The notes beneath the pieces are model-generated. The model had not been told where the DNA came from. It searched no databases and worked only from the letters and a program-made list of their open reading frames with translations. The position numbers and the translations under genes are program-made. From assembly GCA_015956445.1 (NCBI GenBank), contig WIUZ02000015.1:770001-834000 (forward strand): a stretch of DNA of 64,000 nt. The letters are read 5' to 3'. Source of the stretch: Thelephora terrestris. Taxonomy: Eukaryota; Basidiomycota; Agaricomycetes; Thelephorales; Thelephoraceae. Each line of letters opens with the position of its first letter. Within the stretch, counting starts at the first letter, position 1. Of the stretch, positions 1 through 11,483 are shown one piece after another.

Positions 1-2000
1 CAGATCGAAAGTGGGAAAGAGGGATGCCAGGTCGAGAGATGAGCAGGATGGAACCTACAAGAAACCGAGGCAGCTGCACGGATGGTTCGGCCATGAGAAT
101 CCGGGGGAGGGATATGCGGAGCTGGAAGACGCCTAGAGCAGAGGCGTGTCAGTGAGAGGTGGATGCTTCTGTACAGATACTCACGAAGCGGGTGATATGG
201 GTTTTCAAGGAGGAAGGGGCTTGGAGGGGAAAGGCGTTCACCATGGAATGCGACAATGGGTGAACGGGTTGTCAGAAAAAAAATGAAACATCGATGGAAG
301 TAAGGTTGTCTGAAAAGAGCACGAAAAGAAACATTGAGAGAAGTAATTTTGCCAAACCGGGGGGTCGGAAGAGCGGATTAAACAAGGGAATTTGGGACGC
401 CAAGCGGCGGAAAAGAGCAGGAGGAGTGTAATCTACACACGCATGGAGAGGTGGAGGCAATCGCACGGATGGTTCGGCCGTGAGAATCAGTGGAGGGGTC
501 TGGAAGGCGAGAAGACGACCGGAACATGGGCGTGTCGGTGAGAGGGGGAAACCGCTGGATGGGTTTTCACGATGAGGACGATAAGAGAGTTTCCGATGAA
601 GAGGGGGGAAACGCACATCACAGAATGCGAAACCAAGTGCGCGTGACGACAGCAATTGGATTGAATCAGGGAGGATTGCTGGAGGCCGTGGCTGGGGATG
701 AAGGGGAGTGCTTGATGGTTCTCACGGGGGGTGGCTCTGCAACACAACAAAATATACCGTCGTCTCTCACGAGATTATCGGACGAACCGCAATAAGTCAT
801 TGCTGTGCAAGACAATCATTAACAACGGTTTCTTGAAGGTTGCTACGCGATGTGTGAAGACAGTAGGATAAAAGAAAAATAGCTGCAGACAAGAATACAG
901 TGCCTATTACACCGGGGACTTGGGAACTGACGACGGAAAATAAGAGCGGTAGGTATATGGGTAAAATCTACAAAATTGAGGCGGTCATGCGGGTGTAACG
1001 GCCGAGAGGACCAGGGGGGGATACAGGAGGCTGGAAGTCGCCTGGGGTGGAGGTGTGTCAGTGAGAGGCAGGAATTGTCAGAAAAGTGCTCACGAGGGCT
1101 GTGATGAAGACATTTTAATGGGGGAGGAGGGGGTTAAGCCGCGGGAGAGCCTTGGGAGCGATACATGTGACAAGGCCTGAACAATGAGTGAACGGGGCGG
1201 AACACGGTTTTCGGAAAAAACGAGATGCCAATTGATGTAGGGCTTCTGGAAAGGAGAACCAAATTGGCATCCCACGAGCAGCGTGATGAGCGAACTGTGC
1301 GGGTGATAAGGTGAAAAAGAGGTAATTACCTGGCCAGGGGGGTAGAAGAGCGGTTTGGACGAAGGCGGGTGGGACGCCGGGCTGGGAGGGGGAATGAGGG
1401 TCAGAAACGGGTGGATATAGGCCAACCAATGTGAGCCAAAGCTTCAAGCATGGAGGGGGAAGAGGACAGCTGTAAAGAGGAGGGTGTCGACAGAAGAACC
1501 GGGAGCACAAGACCTGGAAGGCACGATGAGATGGTGTTCGAGTCAGGGGAGAAAAGGGGGTGAATTACCACAGGGCCAGCATCCATCGACAGTGAGCAGG
1601 CGAGGGGACAACAGAAATTCACCCAGCAAGGGTGCGGAAAGATGGACCAGAAGGTATCTGTCGACCACTTGGAGGTGCTGGGAGAGCGGGGGAAAAGGTA
1701 GGAGTGCGTTGCCATGCCAGGGAGAGGATGGAAGTAAGAGGGGAAGAGGGGAATCTTCCGTCGATTGATCAAAGCGTGGGGCGAATGAGGCGATTGTCAG
1801 GCCAACGCGACCTCTACAGTCCAATAGCACTCTTGCTATCCAAACCTATCACACGTAGGGATCAAACACACAGTTATAACCCTATTGCAAACCCAGGGAT
1901 ATCGGAAGTCTCTTCACAGACTAGATGAAAGAGAGGAGAAAGAAGGAGACAAGGGTCTTCAAGTACTCTTGCTCTAAGCACACAGCAGTAGAGGTCACGG
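1..2000. repeat. degenerate purine-rich repeat region
   Basis: The plus strand is rich in G and A. At least three diverged copies of one segment can be aligned by eye, beginning near 66, 456 and 985. Each carries a 'gcacggatggttcggcc'-like or 'aacggccgag'-like start, then 'ggcgtgtcagtgagagg', then a 'tcacgaag/tcacgagg' part. Short reading frames on both strands show no recognisable domain and change frame between copies. I see no convincing gene here. Similar purine-rich texture recurs at 4.2-5.2 and 7.7-8.7 kb, so this may be one old satellite-like or element-derived class. Confidence 0.45.
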
Positions 2001-2487
2001 AGAGTCTGATGATAACAAATCTAAGGAGTACAGGCTAAACTACTCTGAGTATATATACTACTTAGATTTGTGACGTGACAGTGACATGTAACTATACTAA
2101 TGATACAAACACAGACAAACATGGTCCGTGCACAGCACTGCATGGTCTGTGCGTTACGTGGTGACTAATGCTACAAATTATCAGCTGATAAACGAAAGTG
2201 TGGCGGCCAATAGCAATTTGAGAGCATTATAAAGCAGTTACAAAGCATGACGTATCCTGAGAATGTTCGGAAGGAATGTGGGTACGGCTGACTAACAGCC
2301 AATGGCAAAAGGGGAGCATATGACTAAGAAATAGGGGCATATGATGTCATGTGGGTCATGCGCAGTAAACAATAGAAAGGATGACTCAACTCCTGAGTCG
2401 TGGAAGGGGCGTGGTATTTGGTATATAACCAAAGGGGGTTGGATGACTGGTCTTCCAACAAACCCACCTTTGTTACACACAGCCAAC
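2001..2487. other. spacer and putative upstream region
   Basis: No gene is seen. An 11-bp inverted repeat (acaaatctaag at 2015-2025, its complement at 2061-2071) encloses an AT-rich stretch with 'tatatatact'. The stretch 'catggtccgtgcacagcactg' and 'catggtctgtgcgttacg' (2119-2160) is an imperfect direct repeat. The last 70 bases hold the putative promoter of the next gene. Confidence 0.3.
2421..2430 (+). promoter_or_regulatory. putative TATA box of the 2488 gene
   Basis: The sequence gtatataacc lies about 60 bases upstream of the chosen ATG at 2488, a spacing that suits a core promoter with a short leader. Inference from position and motif only. Confidence 0.35.
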
Positions 2488-3389
2488 ATGCCTCATGCTC
2501 AAACTCGTGTTCCTACTCGCCGCTCTACTTCCTACTCTCCTGTTCAGGAGAGCAACTACAACATCAACCGCTTCTCCCACGCCCGTCGTGACCCATCCCG
2601 CCCTTATCCTACTTTGGGGGCTATTATGGACCGGACCGCCACCGCCGACCCTAAGGAAGGGTTTTCTGACTTAGGTGGGGGCTCTGCTTGTGCGTTCCGG
2701 TTTAGGAAACCAAGCTAACTCCTTTTAGGTTTTAGGGATTTTCTCCAGGCCGCTCGAAGGGTGTCTCGGCGCAAGTTGGCGCGCATTGAAACCAACCCAT
2801 ATGCGAGCGAACTCCTCAATAGGGGTGTCGAGTTCATGACTGAGACCAACGAAACCTTCAACTCCGTGTTGGAGGCCAGCGTTCTTCATACGGGGAACGT
2901 TGGGTCCATGTTAATGGATGAAGTGGCTCACGTCAACGAGCGTATTGATGGTCGTCGCGAGGAGATAGAAGCCTTGGAGAATTGGAAGGAGGATATGCAG
3001 GGAGTTATTCATGGACAGGAGGATAGCGTTGTTCGGCAGGGGGCCGATATCGATTTGCTGAAGGTAAATGTGGGGTCGGGAGATAATTGACTTCTCTAAC
3101 CCAACATTTCCTTTAGGGAGAGGTGACCACTCTTAAAGACCTGGTTTGGGCTCTGGTTACCAAGACCGGAGAATTGGAGGACGATAAGGTAACGAGTAGG
3201 GATAGAAGATGTTTATTATCATTCTAATCCTTCTTGTTTTAGGTTCGCCTTACTCGTCGTATCTCCGAGTTGACCGGAGAAATCCGGGATCTCCAGAGGA
3301 AGTGTAACGAGCCGGAGGTCCGAGTTGAGGAAGAAGAGTTGGAGGTTCCAGAGCGGGCCGAGTCTCCGCCTGCTTGTTTGGTGGTCTAG
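2488..3389 (+). CDS. unrecognised coiled-coil protein, 4 exons
   Basis: Modelled exons are 2488-2674, 2729-3063, 3117-3188 and 3243-3389 (246 codons). The three introns are 53-54 nt, each GT..AG; the first two have CTAAC and the third CTAAT before a T-rich acceptor, and all junctions keep one frame. The N-terminal 60 residues are basic and Ser/Pro rich. Residues about 85-230 are charged, heptad-like and probably coiled coil. The C-terminus is acidic (Glu-rich). I do not recognise the family, and similar short coiled-coil ORFs occur near repeats in mushroom genomes. Coding-like acidic sequence continues to about 3743, so this stop may be a truncation. It could be an accessory ORF of a mobile element rather than a host gene. 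Confidence 0.5.
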
Positions 3390-4200
3390 TACGAGAATAG
3401 GTTGGTTCCTATTGATGATGAAGTCGTTGAGATCCAGGAGGAGGAATTCTACAGGAACGTCGGAGTTGTTCGTAGGGATACTCCTGTTCCTCGTAGAAGA
3501 ATGACTCCTCTGATCACGGTTACGGATACAACTTTGCCGAGGAACTGATGGCCGGCTCTGGAGTTCGATCCATATGCCGAGTTTGTTCCTGATTTGGAAC
3601 CGAACTCTGATACCGAGCTTCCAGATTACGAGGACCTGTCGGACGTGGACCCGAATGAGATCCGGGAGCAGAACTGGGCGAATGAGGAGTTGATGAGGGC
3701 CGCCTTGGAGACAGTACAAAGGATCCGCAGAGATATTGATTAGATAATTCTTTTGTACTGTGACTCCTTGGAAATAATCTTCTTTCTTGTCTATTGCACA
3801 TCATCCATGAGTCGTTAAGCATAATGGTTTTCATAAGTCCAATCCAAGGGTCAGATTAATAAGCCGGTTGACTTCTGCGAGAGGTCAACGCACGACACTT
3901 ATTAATACATCCCTTGTTGTCGGTAGCCTGAATATCTACTAGTCGTCCAGGGGCAACGGAGGGCCAGGTAGGGGGGATCTTCGTATGAAGGTCCGCCAGT
4001 ACATGTTCACGTATTATACCTCGGGTCTTCTGGGGTATCTTGACTAGTAGCACGTTCCACGTATTGGACTTTGAATCGTTAGGCATAGAGCATATGGCAT
4101 AATAAACAGTTTACCGCCGTGTTTAGGGCAGGGCACCAACTGACTTAGTGGTGATGAGGCGTTAAATAAAGGAAATAAAAGGGGGTAAACGGCGAAATCA
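3390..4200. other. 3' flank with residual coding-like sequence
   Basis: Sequence to about 3743 keeps the acidic, Asp/Glu/Pro-rich coding character of the preceding gene. After it comes AT-rich sequence resembling a 3' untranslated region (3745-3830). From 3840 to 4200 I see no gene. Confidence 0.3.
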
Positions 4201-4229
4201 TCACAGCGATAAGGTTTACCGAAACGGGG

Positions 4230-5100
4230 CGGCTCGTGGACATGCAGTGGAGAAGAGAGTGGTGTGCTCAACAGAAGAGGCGATAAGTGGGTAAACGGAC
4301 AAGGAAGGAGGGACGAGTGGATCGGGAGAAGCTGGCATCCATCGACAGCAACGGGAGATCCGGGTGACGTGATAAGTTGACGACGGGTGTGGAAGATGCT
4401 GACAGAATACTCAGCAGGAGAGGCGAAAGGTGAGTACACGGACAAGGAGGGAAGGATGAGCGGGATACTCAGCAGGAGGGGCGACAAGTAAACGGACAGG
4501 GAGGGAGGGGCGAGCGGATCGGGAGAAGTTGGCGTCTGTCAACCAATCAGAAGCAAGGAATCTGGGTGAGGCGATAAGCCAACGACGGGTGTGGAAGATG
4601 CCGCAGGGATACTCACCAGGAGAGGTGATAAGTAGACGGACAGGAAGGAAGGTACAAGCGGATCGGGAGCAGTTGGCGTCCATCAACAGCGGCGGGAGAT
4701 CTAGGTGACGCGATAAGTCGACGACGTGTGTGGAAGATGCCGACGGAATACTTAGCAGGAGAGGCGAAAACCAAATAAATGGACAAAGAGGGAGGGACGA
4801 GTGGAATACTCAGCAGGAGAGGCAACAAGCAAATGGGCAGGGAGGGAGGTACGAGCGGATCGGGAGAAGTTGGCGTCCGTCGACCAATCAGAAGCAGAAA
4901 ATTTGGGTGAGGCGATAAGCCAACGACGGGTGTGGAAGATGCCGCAGGGATACTCACCAGGAGAGGTGATAAGTAAACGGACAGGAAGGGAGGTACGAGC
5001 GGATCGGGAGAAGTTGGCGTCCATTGACCAATCAAAAGGGGAGGATCTGGGGGTCGCGATAAGTGAACAACGGGTGTGGAAGATGCCGCAGGGATAAACG
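4230..5100. repeat. tandem repeat, about 143-bp unit
   Basis: Successive units carry the same ordered motifs: 'gagcggatcgggagaag', 'ttggcgtccatcgacca'-like, 'gcgataag', 'cgacgggtgtggaagatgc', 'ggatactcaccaggag'. The 'ttggcgtc' anchors lie near 4530, 4673, 4870 and 5014, giving spacings of 143-144 with one longer interval of about 197. The period is not a strict multiple of three and both strands have leaky open frames, so the short repeat-rich ORFs are probably not genes. Two further units occur at about 7770-7990. Confidence 0.6.
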
Positions 5101-5695
5101 ACTGCAGGAGGTGGGTTGCCGATCTTGAAGAGAGAGCCGTCCAGAAACAGGTACATTGATTGACCGGTAGACACGATAAGTGAGAAAACGGATAGAATGA
5201 GAAGTGCGTTACCAACTGGGGTGGAACAAAAGGGCTATTTGCGAGGTACCTACCAGCCAGTGATCAGCACGACCACCTGGGAAACGCGAGAAGCGTAGCC
5301 CCTTGGGAGCCGCTGCCTCTCGCGTCCCACCAAAGCTCGAAGAAGGGAGAAGCGGACCGTAAACGCGAGGATGCTCATCAGCTGATCAAACACGAGTGAT
5401 GGGGGACACGTGATAGGATAGAAGGTGTGTCACGAACGCGTGACATAGTGGCTAAGATCACACAGATAATCCAAGACATTGGTCTTATTCGCAGTAATAA
5501 TACAAAGGCAACTAAGAAAAACTACACACTCAAACAAGAACAAACGGGTCCACATCACAAGCACAGTCCTGATCAAACGGACAACGATGAGCGAAGTGGT
5601 GAGGATTATGTACGCTCTGAGGGCAGTACGAGTACACTCGTGTTACCGGATCCTGCCAACACTCCCTGCACCCCAACACGTCATGAAACAAACTA
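5101..5695. other. spacer, no gene supported
   Basis: A short perfect hairpin TGTCACG-AACG-CGTGACA lies at 5428-5445. It could be the tip of an element, but no matching partner end was found. An open frame on the plus strand over 5427-5972 is mostly the antisense of the minus-strand gene that follows. Confidence 0.25.
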
Positions 5696-6424
5696 TCATG
5701 CATCTCCCGCTTCACGTCCGTCAGCGCCGCGCTCACTAATGCGAACCCATAACGGTCCTGGAGACCCGCTACCTCTACCTTCAACTTCATCCGTACCTGC
5801 CGTGACTTGTCGGAGGGACGACAGCGTTGTCCAGTACGAGTCATCGGACTCTTGCGACTCTTCTTCTCGGTCCTCTTCACCAACTGATGACTCGGGACAG
5901 GACTCCAGGGAGGGGACTGAGGAAGAGGAACTCCTCGATCCTGGAGATGGCGGAGGGACGACGGGGGAGTGAGGAGCTGCGTCGGTGCAGTACGCTCCAT
6001 GGCATCGATGACCAAAGTATCGGAGGAGAGATTCCTGGAAGGGTTTCCAATGTTCCAAGGCGAAGTGAGAAAAGTCCTCGTTGAGACTGTTAACGACCAC
6101 ATACATGACGTCCATCCTTTTCTCCAACTTCAAGATCCTGTCCTCCCTCTCGCGTTCCATCGCGTCTTGAAGAGGGGTAACTCCAGGGGCCCATCGCCTA
6201 GTCCTGTTAGGGTCTTCGTATCCGGCCTGCTCCCAGAACTCGGCAGGCGCATTATGAGCAGTTAAGAAGTCCACGGCGACCTGATTGTCGTGGGCGATGT
6301 TGGCGGGGGTATCATAGAGGTGTTGCTCTATGTCGAAGGGGGTATCCGTCTTGAAAGACGGGGAAAGATCAAAGGGGGTGGCAGCCGCATTGAGCAAGGC
6401 GTTGTTGGCAGTGTAAGCAGACAT
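5696..6424 (-). CDS. unrecognised Ser/Glu-rich protein, 242 aa
   Basis: An uninterrupted 242-codon frame starts with ATG at 6424. Residues about 1-90 are mixed polar with repeated Phe/Asp and a short Trp-containing motif. Residues about 90-135 are amphipathic and probably coiled coil. Residues about 145-200 are low-complexity Ser/Pro then Glu/Asp. The composition bias and absence of stops argue for coding, but no family is recognised. Length and style (short helical core plus acidic tail) resemble the 2488 gene without clear sequence match. Introns may exist near the 3' end, and the last 40 codons could belong to an unspliced segment. Confidence 0.45.
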   Translation of the reverse strand: MSAYTANNALLNAAATPFDLSPSFKTDTPFDIEQHLYDTPANIAHDNQVAVDFLTAHNAPAEFWEQAGYEDPNRTRRWAPGVTPLQDAMEREREDRILKLEKRMDVMYVVVNSLNEDFSHFALEHWKPFQESLLRYFGHRCHGAYCTDAAPHSPVVPPPSPGSRSSSSSVPSLESCPESSVGEEDREEESQESDDSYWTTLSSLRQVTAGTDEVEGRGSGSPGPLWVRISERGADGREAGDA

Positions 6425-6600
6425 TGAGTAGAAGGGTGATTTGAGAAGGGAAGTTTAGTGGTGTTGGTGGGAGTGGAAAAGAGACGATGGGAGGAAAAGA
6501 CCAATAAGACACCGAGAAAGGAGAACAATGAGCCATCACTCATTAAAGTCCCAACTAGGATAAACGAACCCTTAGCCCCAATCGCAATCCCATCAAACCC
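6425..6600. other. spacer upstream of the minus-strand ORF
   Basis: AT-richer sequence with no supported gene. It would hold the promoter of the 5696-6424 ORF if that is expressed. Confidence 0.25.
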
Positions 6601-6760
6601 AGAGAAATCCCCATCAATCATGAGAAATCCCCATCACGCTTCTATTGCTACCATTGATCCAGAGAAATCCCCGTCGATCATAAGAAATCCCCATCCCGCT
6701 TCTATTGCTACCATGAAACATCAGAAATCCCCGAATGCTTCCATCAGCTCGTGCCTCTAT
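6601..6760. repeat. 60-bp tandem repeat, two units plus part
   Basis: Positions 6601-6660 and 6661-6720 are two copies of the same 60-bp unit with only a few differences; a partial third follows. Each unit itself contains 'gagaaatccccatc' twice, so there is a nested half-unit near 25-30 bp. The unit is a multiple of three, so it stays open in frame and encodes a Ser/Pro/Asn-rich 20-residue repeat. I see no evidence of a gene around it. Confidence 0.75.
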
Positions 6761-6898
6761 TGTTCCCGCGTTAGTAATTACTCTTTGTCGTTCTAAGTCC
6801 CCTCGATCTGACTCATTTACCCTGCCCTAAATTACGCACAGACCATGTTGACCCTAGTTTGGTTCGCTGTAGAATAGTGACTCCTGTAGAGGACTGGG

Positions 6899-6907
6899 TA
6901 TATAAGG
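6899..6907 (+). promoter_or_regulatory. putative TATA box
   Basis: The sequence tatataagg is followed by a pyrimidine-rich stretch (6920-6970), a typical fungal core-promoter layout, about 150 bases before the ATG at 7053. Inference from motif and context. Confidence 0.35.
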
Positions 6908-7052
6908 AAGAGCGTTCGCTCCTTTCTTTTCCCCATTCTCAATCTCTTCTGTACTTCTCTACCTAACTCTCAATAAACAAGTAAGCTGAGGAATTCTCCC
7001 TACGCCTTACTTCCTTCTGACTCATTCAAAGCAGGAATCCTCCTGCTAGTGT

Positions 7053-7676
7053 ATGTTCAGAGCGCCCAACCCCTTCCCCTCTACTAGTCCTATCCAACGT
7101 CCGGACATACCAGACGCCAGGAGATCTATCTGGGAGTATAAACTCATCAGAAGTCTTCAAGTAAACTGAACTAACGGTTTATTAACCCATTTCCCCTACT
7201 ATCGTCCTTTTGCGGCCCTCGACTCCGGAGTCACTACTCCCCCTTTTCTCTTAGGAGCTGACCATCAGTTCCTTTGGAAATCAGACCTTACTGAGAACGT
7301 CCTAGCGACAGTCTACTTCAGTATAAGTCCAGCCTTCTATTTTCCCAACCCCCGCATTCATCTCACCACTAATATCCATACTCACTCTCCTGCTATCATC
7401 GTCTTGTGGTGGGAAATTCCAACTGAATTACCTTATTCAGTTTTAGAATACCTCGTCAGCTTCGAACGTCTCAGTGATCAAAACTTTGACCCGTTCATTC
7501 AGCAACTGAGTCAGTTCTGTCAAGACTACCACTCAGCTGTCCATCCTTACCAAACCGAATCACCACTCGCCCTTGACATTCCCCCTCCCCTCGTCTCCAC
7601 GCCCGGAACTCCTTTTAACGTTCGACCAGACACACCTTACCCGTCCTCTAATCCTCTAGCGTCCCCTAAACAGTAA
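7053..7676 (+). pseudogene. short spliced coding unit, unrecognised, possibly decayed
   Basis: An ATG at 7053 opens a 36-codon exon ending at a GTAAAC donor near 7161. The following segment has CTAAC, a T-rich tract and TTAG near 7254. From about 7256 to 7676 a frame of about 140 codons is fully open, aromatic- and Pro-rich, and ends Ser/Pro/Lys/Gln. The obvious donor and acceptor do not join the two parts in the same frame, so either another splice pair is used or the unit is damaged. No family is recognised. The TATA-like box at 6899 and strong coding texture suggest it was once expressed. Confidence 0.35.
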
Positions 7677-7689
7677 GCAGGCCCACAAC

Positions 7690-8704
7690 CCTGACAAGGT
7701 GCACGGTATTCACGGGGAAGGAGATAATGACCAGACGCAGATGGTGGGAGGCAGATTACCGAGCAGGGAGGGAGGGATGAGCGGATCGGGAGAAGTTGGT
7801 GTCCCCTGGCCAATCAGGAGCAGGAGATCTGGGTCAGGCGATAAGTCAACGACGGGTGTGGAAGAATCCAGCAGGATACTCAGCAGCGGGGCGATAAGTG
7901 AATGAATGGACAAGGCAGGAGGGACGAGCGGATCGGGAGAAGTTGGCGTCCGTTGACCAATCAAAAGGGGAGGATCTGGGTGACACGATAAATAGGAAAA
8001 CGGATGAGAGGAAACTAGATTACCGTTTGGGACAGAAGCGCGGATCCCGAGATATCCGCTAACGAATCCAAGGCGTGGCAGGAGGATGATGCAACGGGAT
8101 AGAAGGGTACCGGGTGCTAAGTGGGGAACGCAACAGACGAGAAAGCTAGCGAAGGAGAAGGAGAATTACCGAGCTGGAAAATGACCCACTCGAGGAGGGA
8201 CGTGATGAGCGAGGTGGCAGATGAGTGAGAGCGTTGATTACCAATCCAGGAGGGGTTAAAAGCGGAATGGGAAGATGAGAGCGTCCGCCGAGCGATCCGC
8301 ACGCAGAGTAGGAAATCCGAAAGACTCCTGGATGGGAGTCCCGTTTGAAAGAGTCATGGCAAAAGGTTAGATTTGGGCACTGGAAATGAGATTACCTATT
8401 CCTTGGACGCATCCCTCAATTGGGAACGGAATCGGGTGTCCTGGGAGGCACATTAGACCACTTTTGGTGGGCGGGAGAGTCGAACGCTGACGCTGTGTGG
8501 ATCGCGGGGAGGGAAGGACGAGACGGCGAAATGGGCAGGGTGATTACAGTGCATCGGGTGCCGATCAACGAAATCGGGAGCGCGTGAGCCGATGAGTGTG
8601 AGGGATCCTCCTTCTTGCGGCCGCAGCACGTCGGTGAACCCGAGGATTAGTCCCAGGGAGGGAGGAGGAGCATTTCTTGGCTGGAATCGACCTGGAGGCG
8701 CACA
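7690..8704. repeat. degenerate purine-rich repeats, as at 4.2-5.1 kb
   Basis: Two units of the 143-bp-type repeat are seen at about 7770-7990, with the motifs 'gagcggatcgggagaagttgg' and 'gcgataagtcaacgacggg'. The rest is similar GA-rich sequence punctuated by 'gattacc' words at irregular spacing. No gene is supported. Confidence 0.45.
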
Positions 8705-9429
8705 CACTGGGGGCAAGGGGGTACTTACCCAGTAGGTACATTGTGAGTTCATTGTGGGTTTTGAAACCATTTGCCCAGTTGTTACCCACCAGGTACTTTT
8801 GGGGTACTTTTTGAAAGATACCCATCAATTCGCCCGAATTTTACCCACTGGGTACATGGTGGGTACTTTGTAAAAGTACCCACTCAGGAACCCAGTGGGT
8901 ATTTTTTGAGCGAAACCCCTGGGTTCTTTCACAATTCACTTTCCAATGTGCCCATCACAAACCTGAGCCACTCATTGAGAGTTCTTTCATAAAGTACCCA
9001 CCAATCTGATCACAATGTACTCAACCAGATACTCAATGGGTTCCTTGAGAGTTTGCAATGAAACTGAGCCACACTGTGAGTTCTTTGTGAGTTCTTTGAA
9101 AAAAACCCACTGGGTACATTGTGATCAAATTGGTGGTTACTTTATGAAAGAACTATCAATGAGTGGCTCAGGTTTGTGATGGGCACATTGAAAAGTGAAT
9201 TGTGAAAGAACCCAGGGGTTTCGCTCAAAAAATACCCACTGGGTTCCTGAGTGGGTACTTTTACAAAGTACCCACCATGTACCCAGTGAGTAAAATTCGG
9301 GCGAATTGATGGGTATCTTTCAAAAAGTACCCAAAAAGTACCTGGTGGGTAACAACTGGGCAAATGGTTTCAAAACCCACAATGAACTCACAATGTACCT
9401 ACTGGGTAAGTACCCCCTTGCCCCCAGTG
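8705..9429. mobile_element. CACTA-like foldback element, 725 bp, 3-bp target duplication
   Basis: The element is an almost perfect inverted repeat with a short centre near 9030-9110. It begins CACTGGGGGCAAGG and ends with the complement. The trinucleotide ACA flanks both ends (8702-8704 and 9430-9432). CACT termini with a 3-bp target duplication are the known signature of CACTA (EnSpm) transposons. The interior is filled with short repeats built on 'cccactgggta' and 'gtgggtacttt', like the subterminal repeats of that superfamily. It encodes no transposase; the mirror-image 73-codon ORFs on both strands are by-products of the palindrome. Confidence 0.75.
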
Positions 9430-9432
9430 ACA

Positions 9433-9998
9433 TCAGATGCCGGCTCTCGGGGTGTGTCTGATCATGGCCGTACATCGCGCCATCACTTGCGAAGTCCTCG
9501 TTTCGCACGGCTGCGACGCGTCGTTTATTAGGAAGGGGAACAGGAAATCCTATCTAAGTATCAAATCTGTACATATGTAGGGTAGATGTTGCCATCTACG
9601 GCGAGGGAGAGGCCCTATCGGCCTGCGGGAAAGCACGGGAGGGGGTACCGGCAGGGTCGAGAGGCCCTACCCGATTTGGTAATTTGATTTTCGACCGGCT
9701 ATTGATGCTCGTTGTCAAAAGAGTGCCGGAAGAAAGTTATCGCCTCAAACTACACAACGCGGGAGGGCAGTTATCATGTCAAAGCTAACAATGTGGACAA
9801 CCACAGCTGTGCATTGTGTATCTTTTATTATGGACGAAATAACACACATAAGCATCGCGTAACATACCCTAACATACCTCCTCTACGCCGTGGGAATTAG
9901 TTCGACCAGCCACCAACCACGAGGCAACATTAAAATTGTCGTCGTCTACGAATCGTCTACCATCGAGAACACCTGCGCGGGTCATCGGCGGACCTAGG
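9433..9998. other. spacer, no gene seen
   Basis: No repeat or coding signal was recognised on either strand beyond short shadow frames. Confidence 0.3.
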
Positions 9999-10439
9999 AT
10001 GCCTCGACGCCCTGCCCTAGCTTCCGTCATTCATCCCGACAGCCGTTTGGAGCCATCCACCCCACCCAATGCCGCACAATCGTGAGTGATATTGACGTCG
10101 TCTGGTTCCGGGATAGCCTGACGATATCCGTTACATAGGGCGCATCTTCCAATCTCACAGGTAACAACACAGGAGTTCGCGCGATCCAGTGTTTTATCTT
10201 GGGGCTTTCTCCTGAACGGTGTGTTTTCCTTTCCCTATCCACTTCGTTTTCTCATATTTTACACCCTTGTGTTGCTCACGAAAACCCTAATGCGATATTC
10301 TGGGGTCTCGTTGATCGCCCCTCAAGCCCACCCGACTCCACAATTATCGAAGAAAGAAGAGCATTGTGGAATCTACCTGCCTACCGCCCTCCCGCCAAAT
10401 CCCATCTCGTCCCAACCCGTGCATCAGGTCCCACCGACA
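9999..10439 (+). pseudogene. possible 5' part of a gene, interrupted by the 10451 palindrome
   Basis: ATG at 9999 opens 27 codons to a good donor (GTGAGT at 10082). A 57-nt intron ends TTACATAG at 10138. Two downstream frames are open for 80-110 codons, so the exon structure beyond is uncertain. The frame containing 'TDMDKP' (10436-10453) would continue as 'LDKPHF' after the palindrome, because the 11-bp flanking duplication falls in the same codon phase. No family is recognised, and the case that this is a real gene is weak. Confidence 0.3.
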
Positions 10440-10450
10440 TGGACAAACCA
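10440..10450 (+). repeat. target-site duplication, left copy
   Basis: TGGACAAACCA at 10440-10450 is repeated exactly at 14156-14166, on either side of the 3.7-kb palindrome. Confidence 0.75.
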
Positions 10451-11483
10451 ATAGCTGCAGCTGAGAAAATATATTTCTCCTAGTTAACAAGCTACCTCAG
10501 AAATAAATTTCTTCCAGTTAAGCCTAAGATTTACATTTGTTATCTTGTGGCATGCCACAATTGTAAATGTGCAATCCCAACCCAACCTATAGCCCATCGT
10601 CTCGGTCCAGTGACTGAGGTGGATCCGTTGTTTTGGAGAGGGTAGTTCCAAATTGGGCTGGTGCCGACAGTATGGGTCTGCTGAGCATTTGGGCTGCTTA
10701 CATAATAATTGATGGCTTATATAAGGAGGTCATGTGACTTACCAAAAAGGAGATTTTTGATGGCTTACATAAGCAGATCACATGACTGAAAAAAGTGGAT
10801 GTTGCTTATATAATCAGATCATGTGACTGTCCAAAAAGGAAAAGTTTTGATGGCTTACATAAGTGACTCAAAATGATTTTGACATTGAATTTCCTTTTTG
10901 GGAAATTCTGATGGCTGACATAAGCAGGTCATGTGACTGAAAAAAGTGGGTATTGCTTATGTAATCAGGTCATGTGATTGACCAAAAAAGGAAAGTTTTG
11001 ATGGCTTACATAAGCAGCACAAAAATGCTTTTGGCAAAAATTACCAAAAAGGGAAAGTTCCTTTCTAGGAAAGACTTTCCAAAAAAGGAAATTTTGATGG
11101 CTTACATAAGCAACTCAAAATTGCTTTTCGAAAAAATTACCAAAAAGGAAATTATATGCTAAAAAGCTTGGAAAAATCCCAGAAAAATCCCAAAAATAAC
11201 AAGAAAATTCCCAAAATATCGAAAAAATAGTTTTTCTGGCTGGATACATCCGGAAAAATGCCCAAAAATTCCAGAATATGTATAAATATTTTATAAAAAT
11301 TATTTTAATTTTTTTAGTCCATTAAATAGCCCACAATTTCGATATTAATGTATTTTCTGCCCCTAAAAATTCCCAAAAAATAAATGAAAGTTGAAAAATA
11401 AAGATAAATTTATAGTCTTCATTATATCATAAAGTACAGACCTGTTTGTGGTCATAATCTACCCCCAAAACCAGTCATAGAAT

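Noticed and set aside
272-1928. Several 90-130-codon ORFs on both strands
   Set aside because: Low-complexity Pro/Ser or Gly/Arg-rich frames overlapping one another in purine-rich repeats; no conserved domain.
5428-5445. Hairpin TGTCACG-AACG-CGTGACA as a terminal repeat of an LTR or transposon
   Set aside because: No matching second end or duplicated target could be found.
8771-9363. Paired 73-codon ORFs on opposite strands
   Set aside because: Mirror images produced by the palindromic CACTA-like element, not genes.
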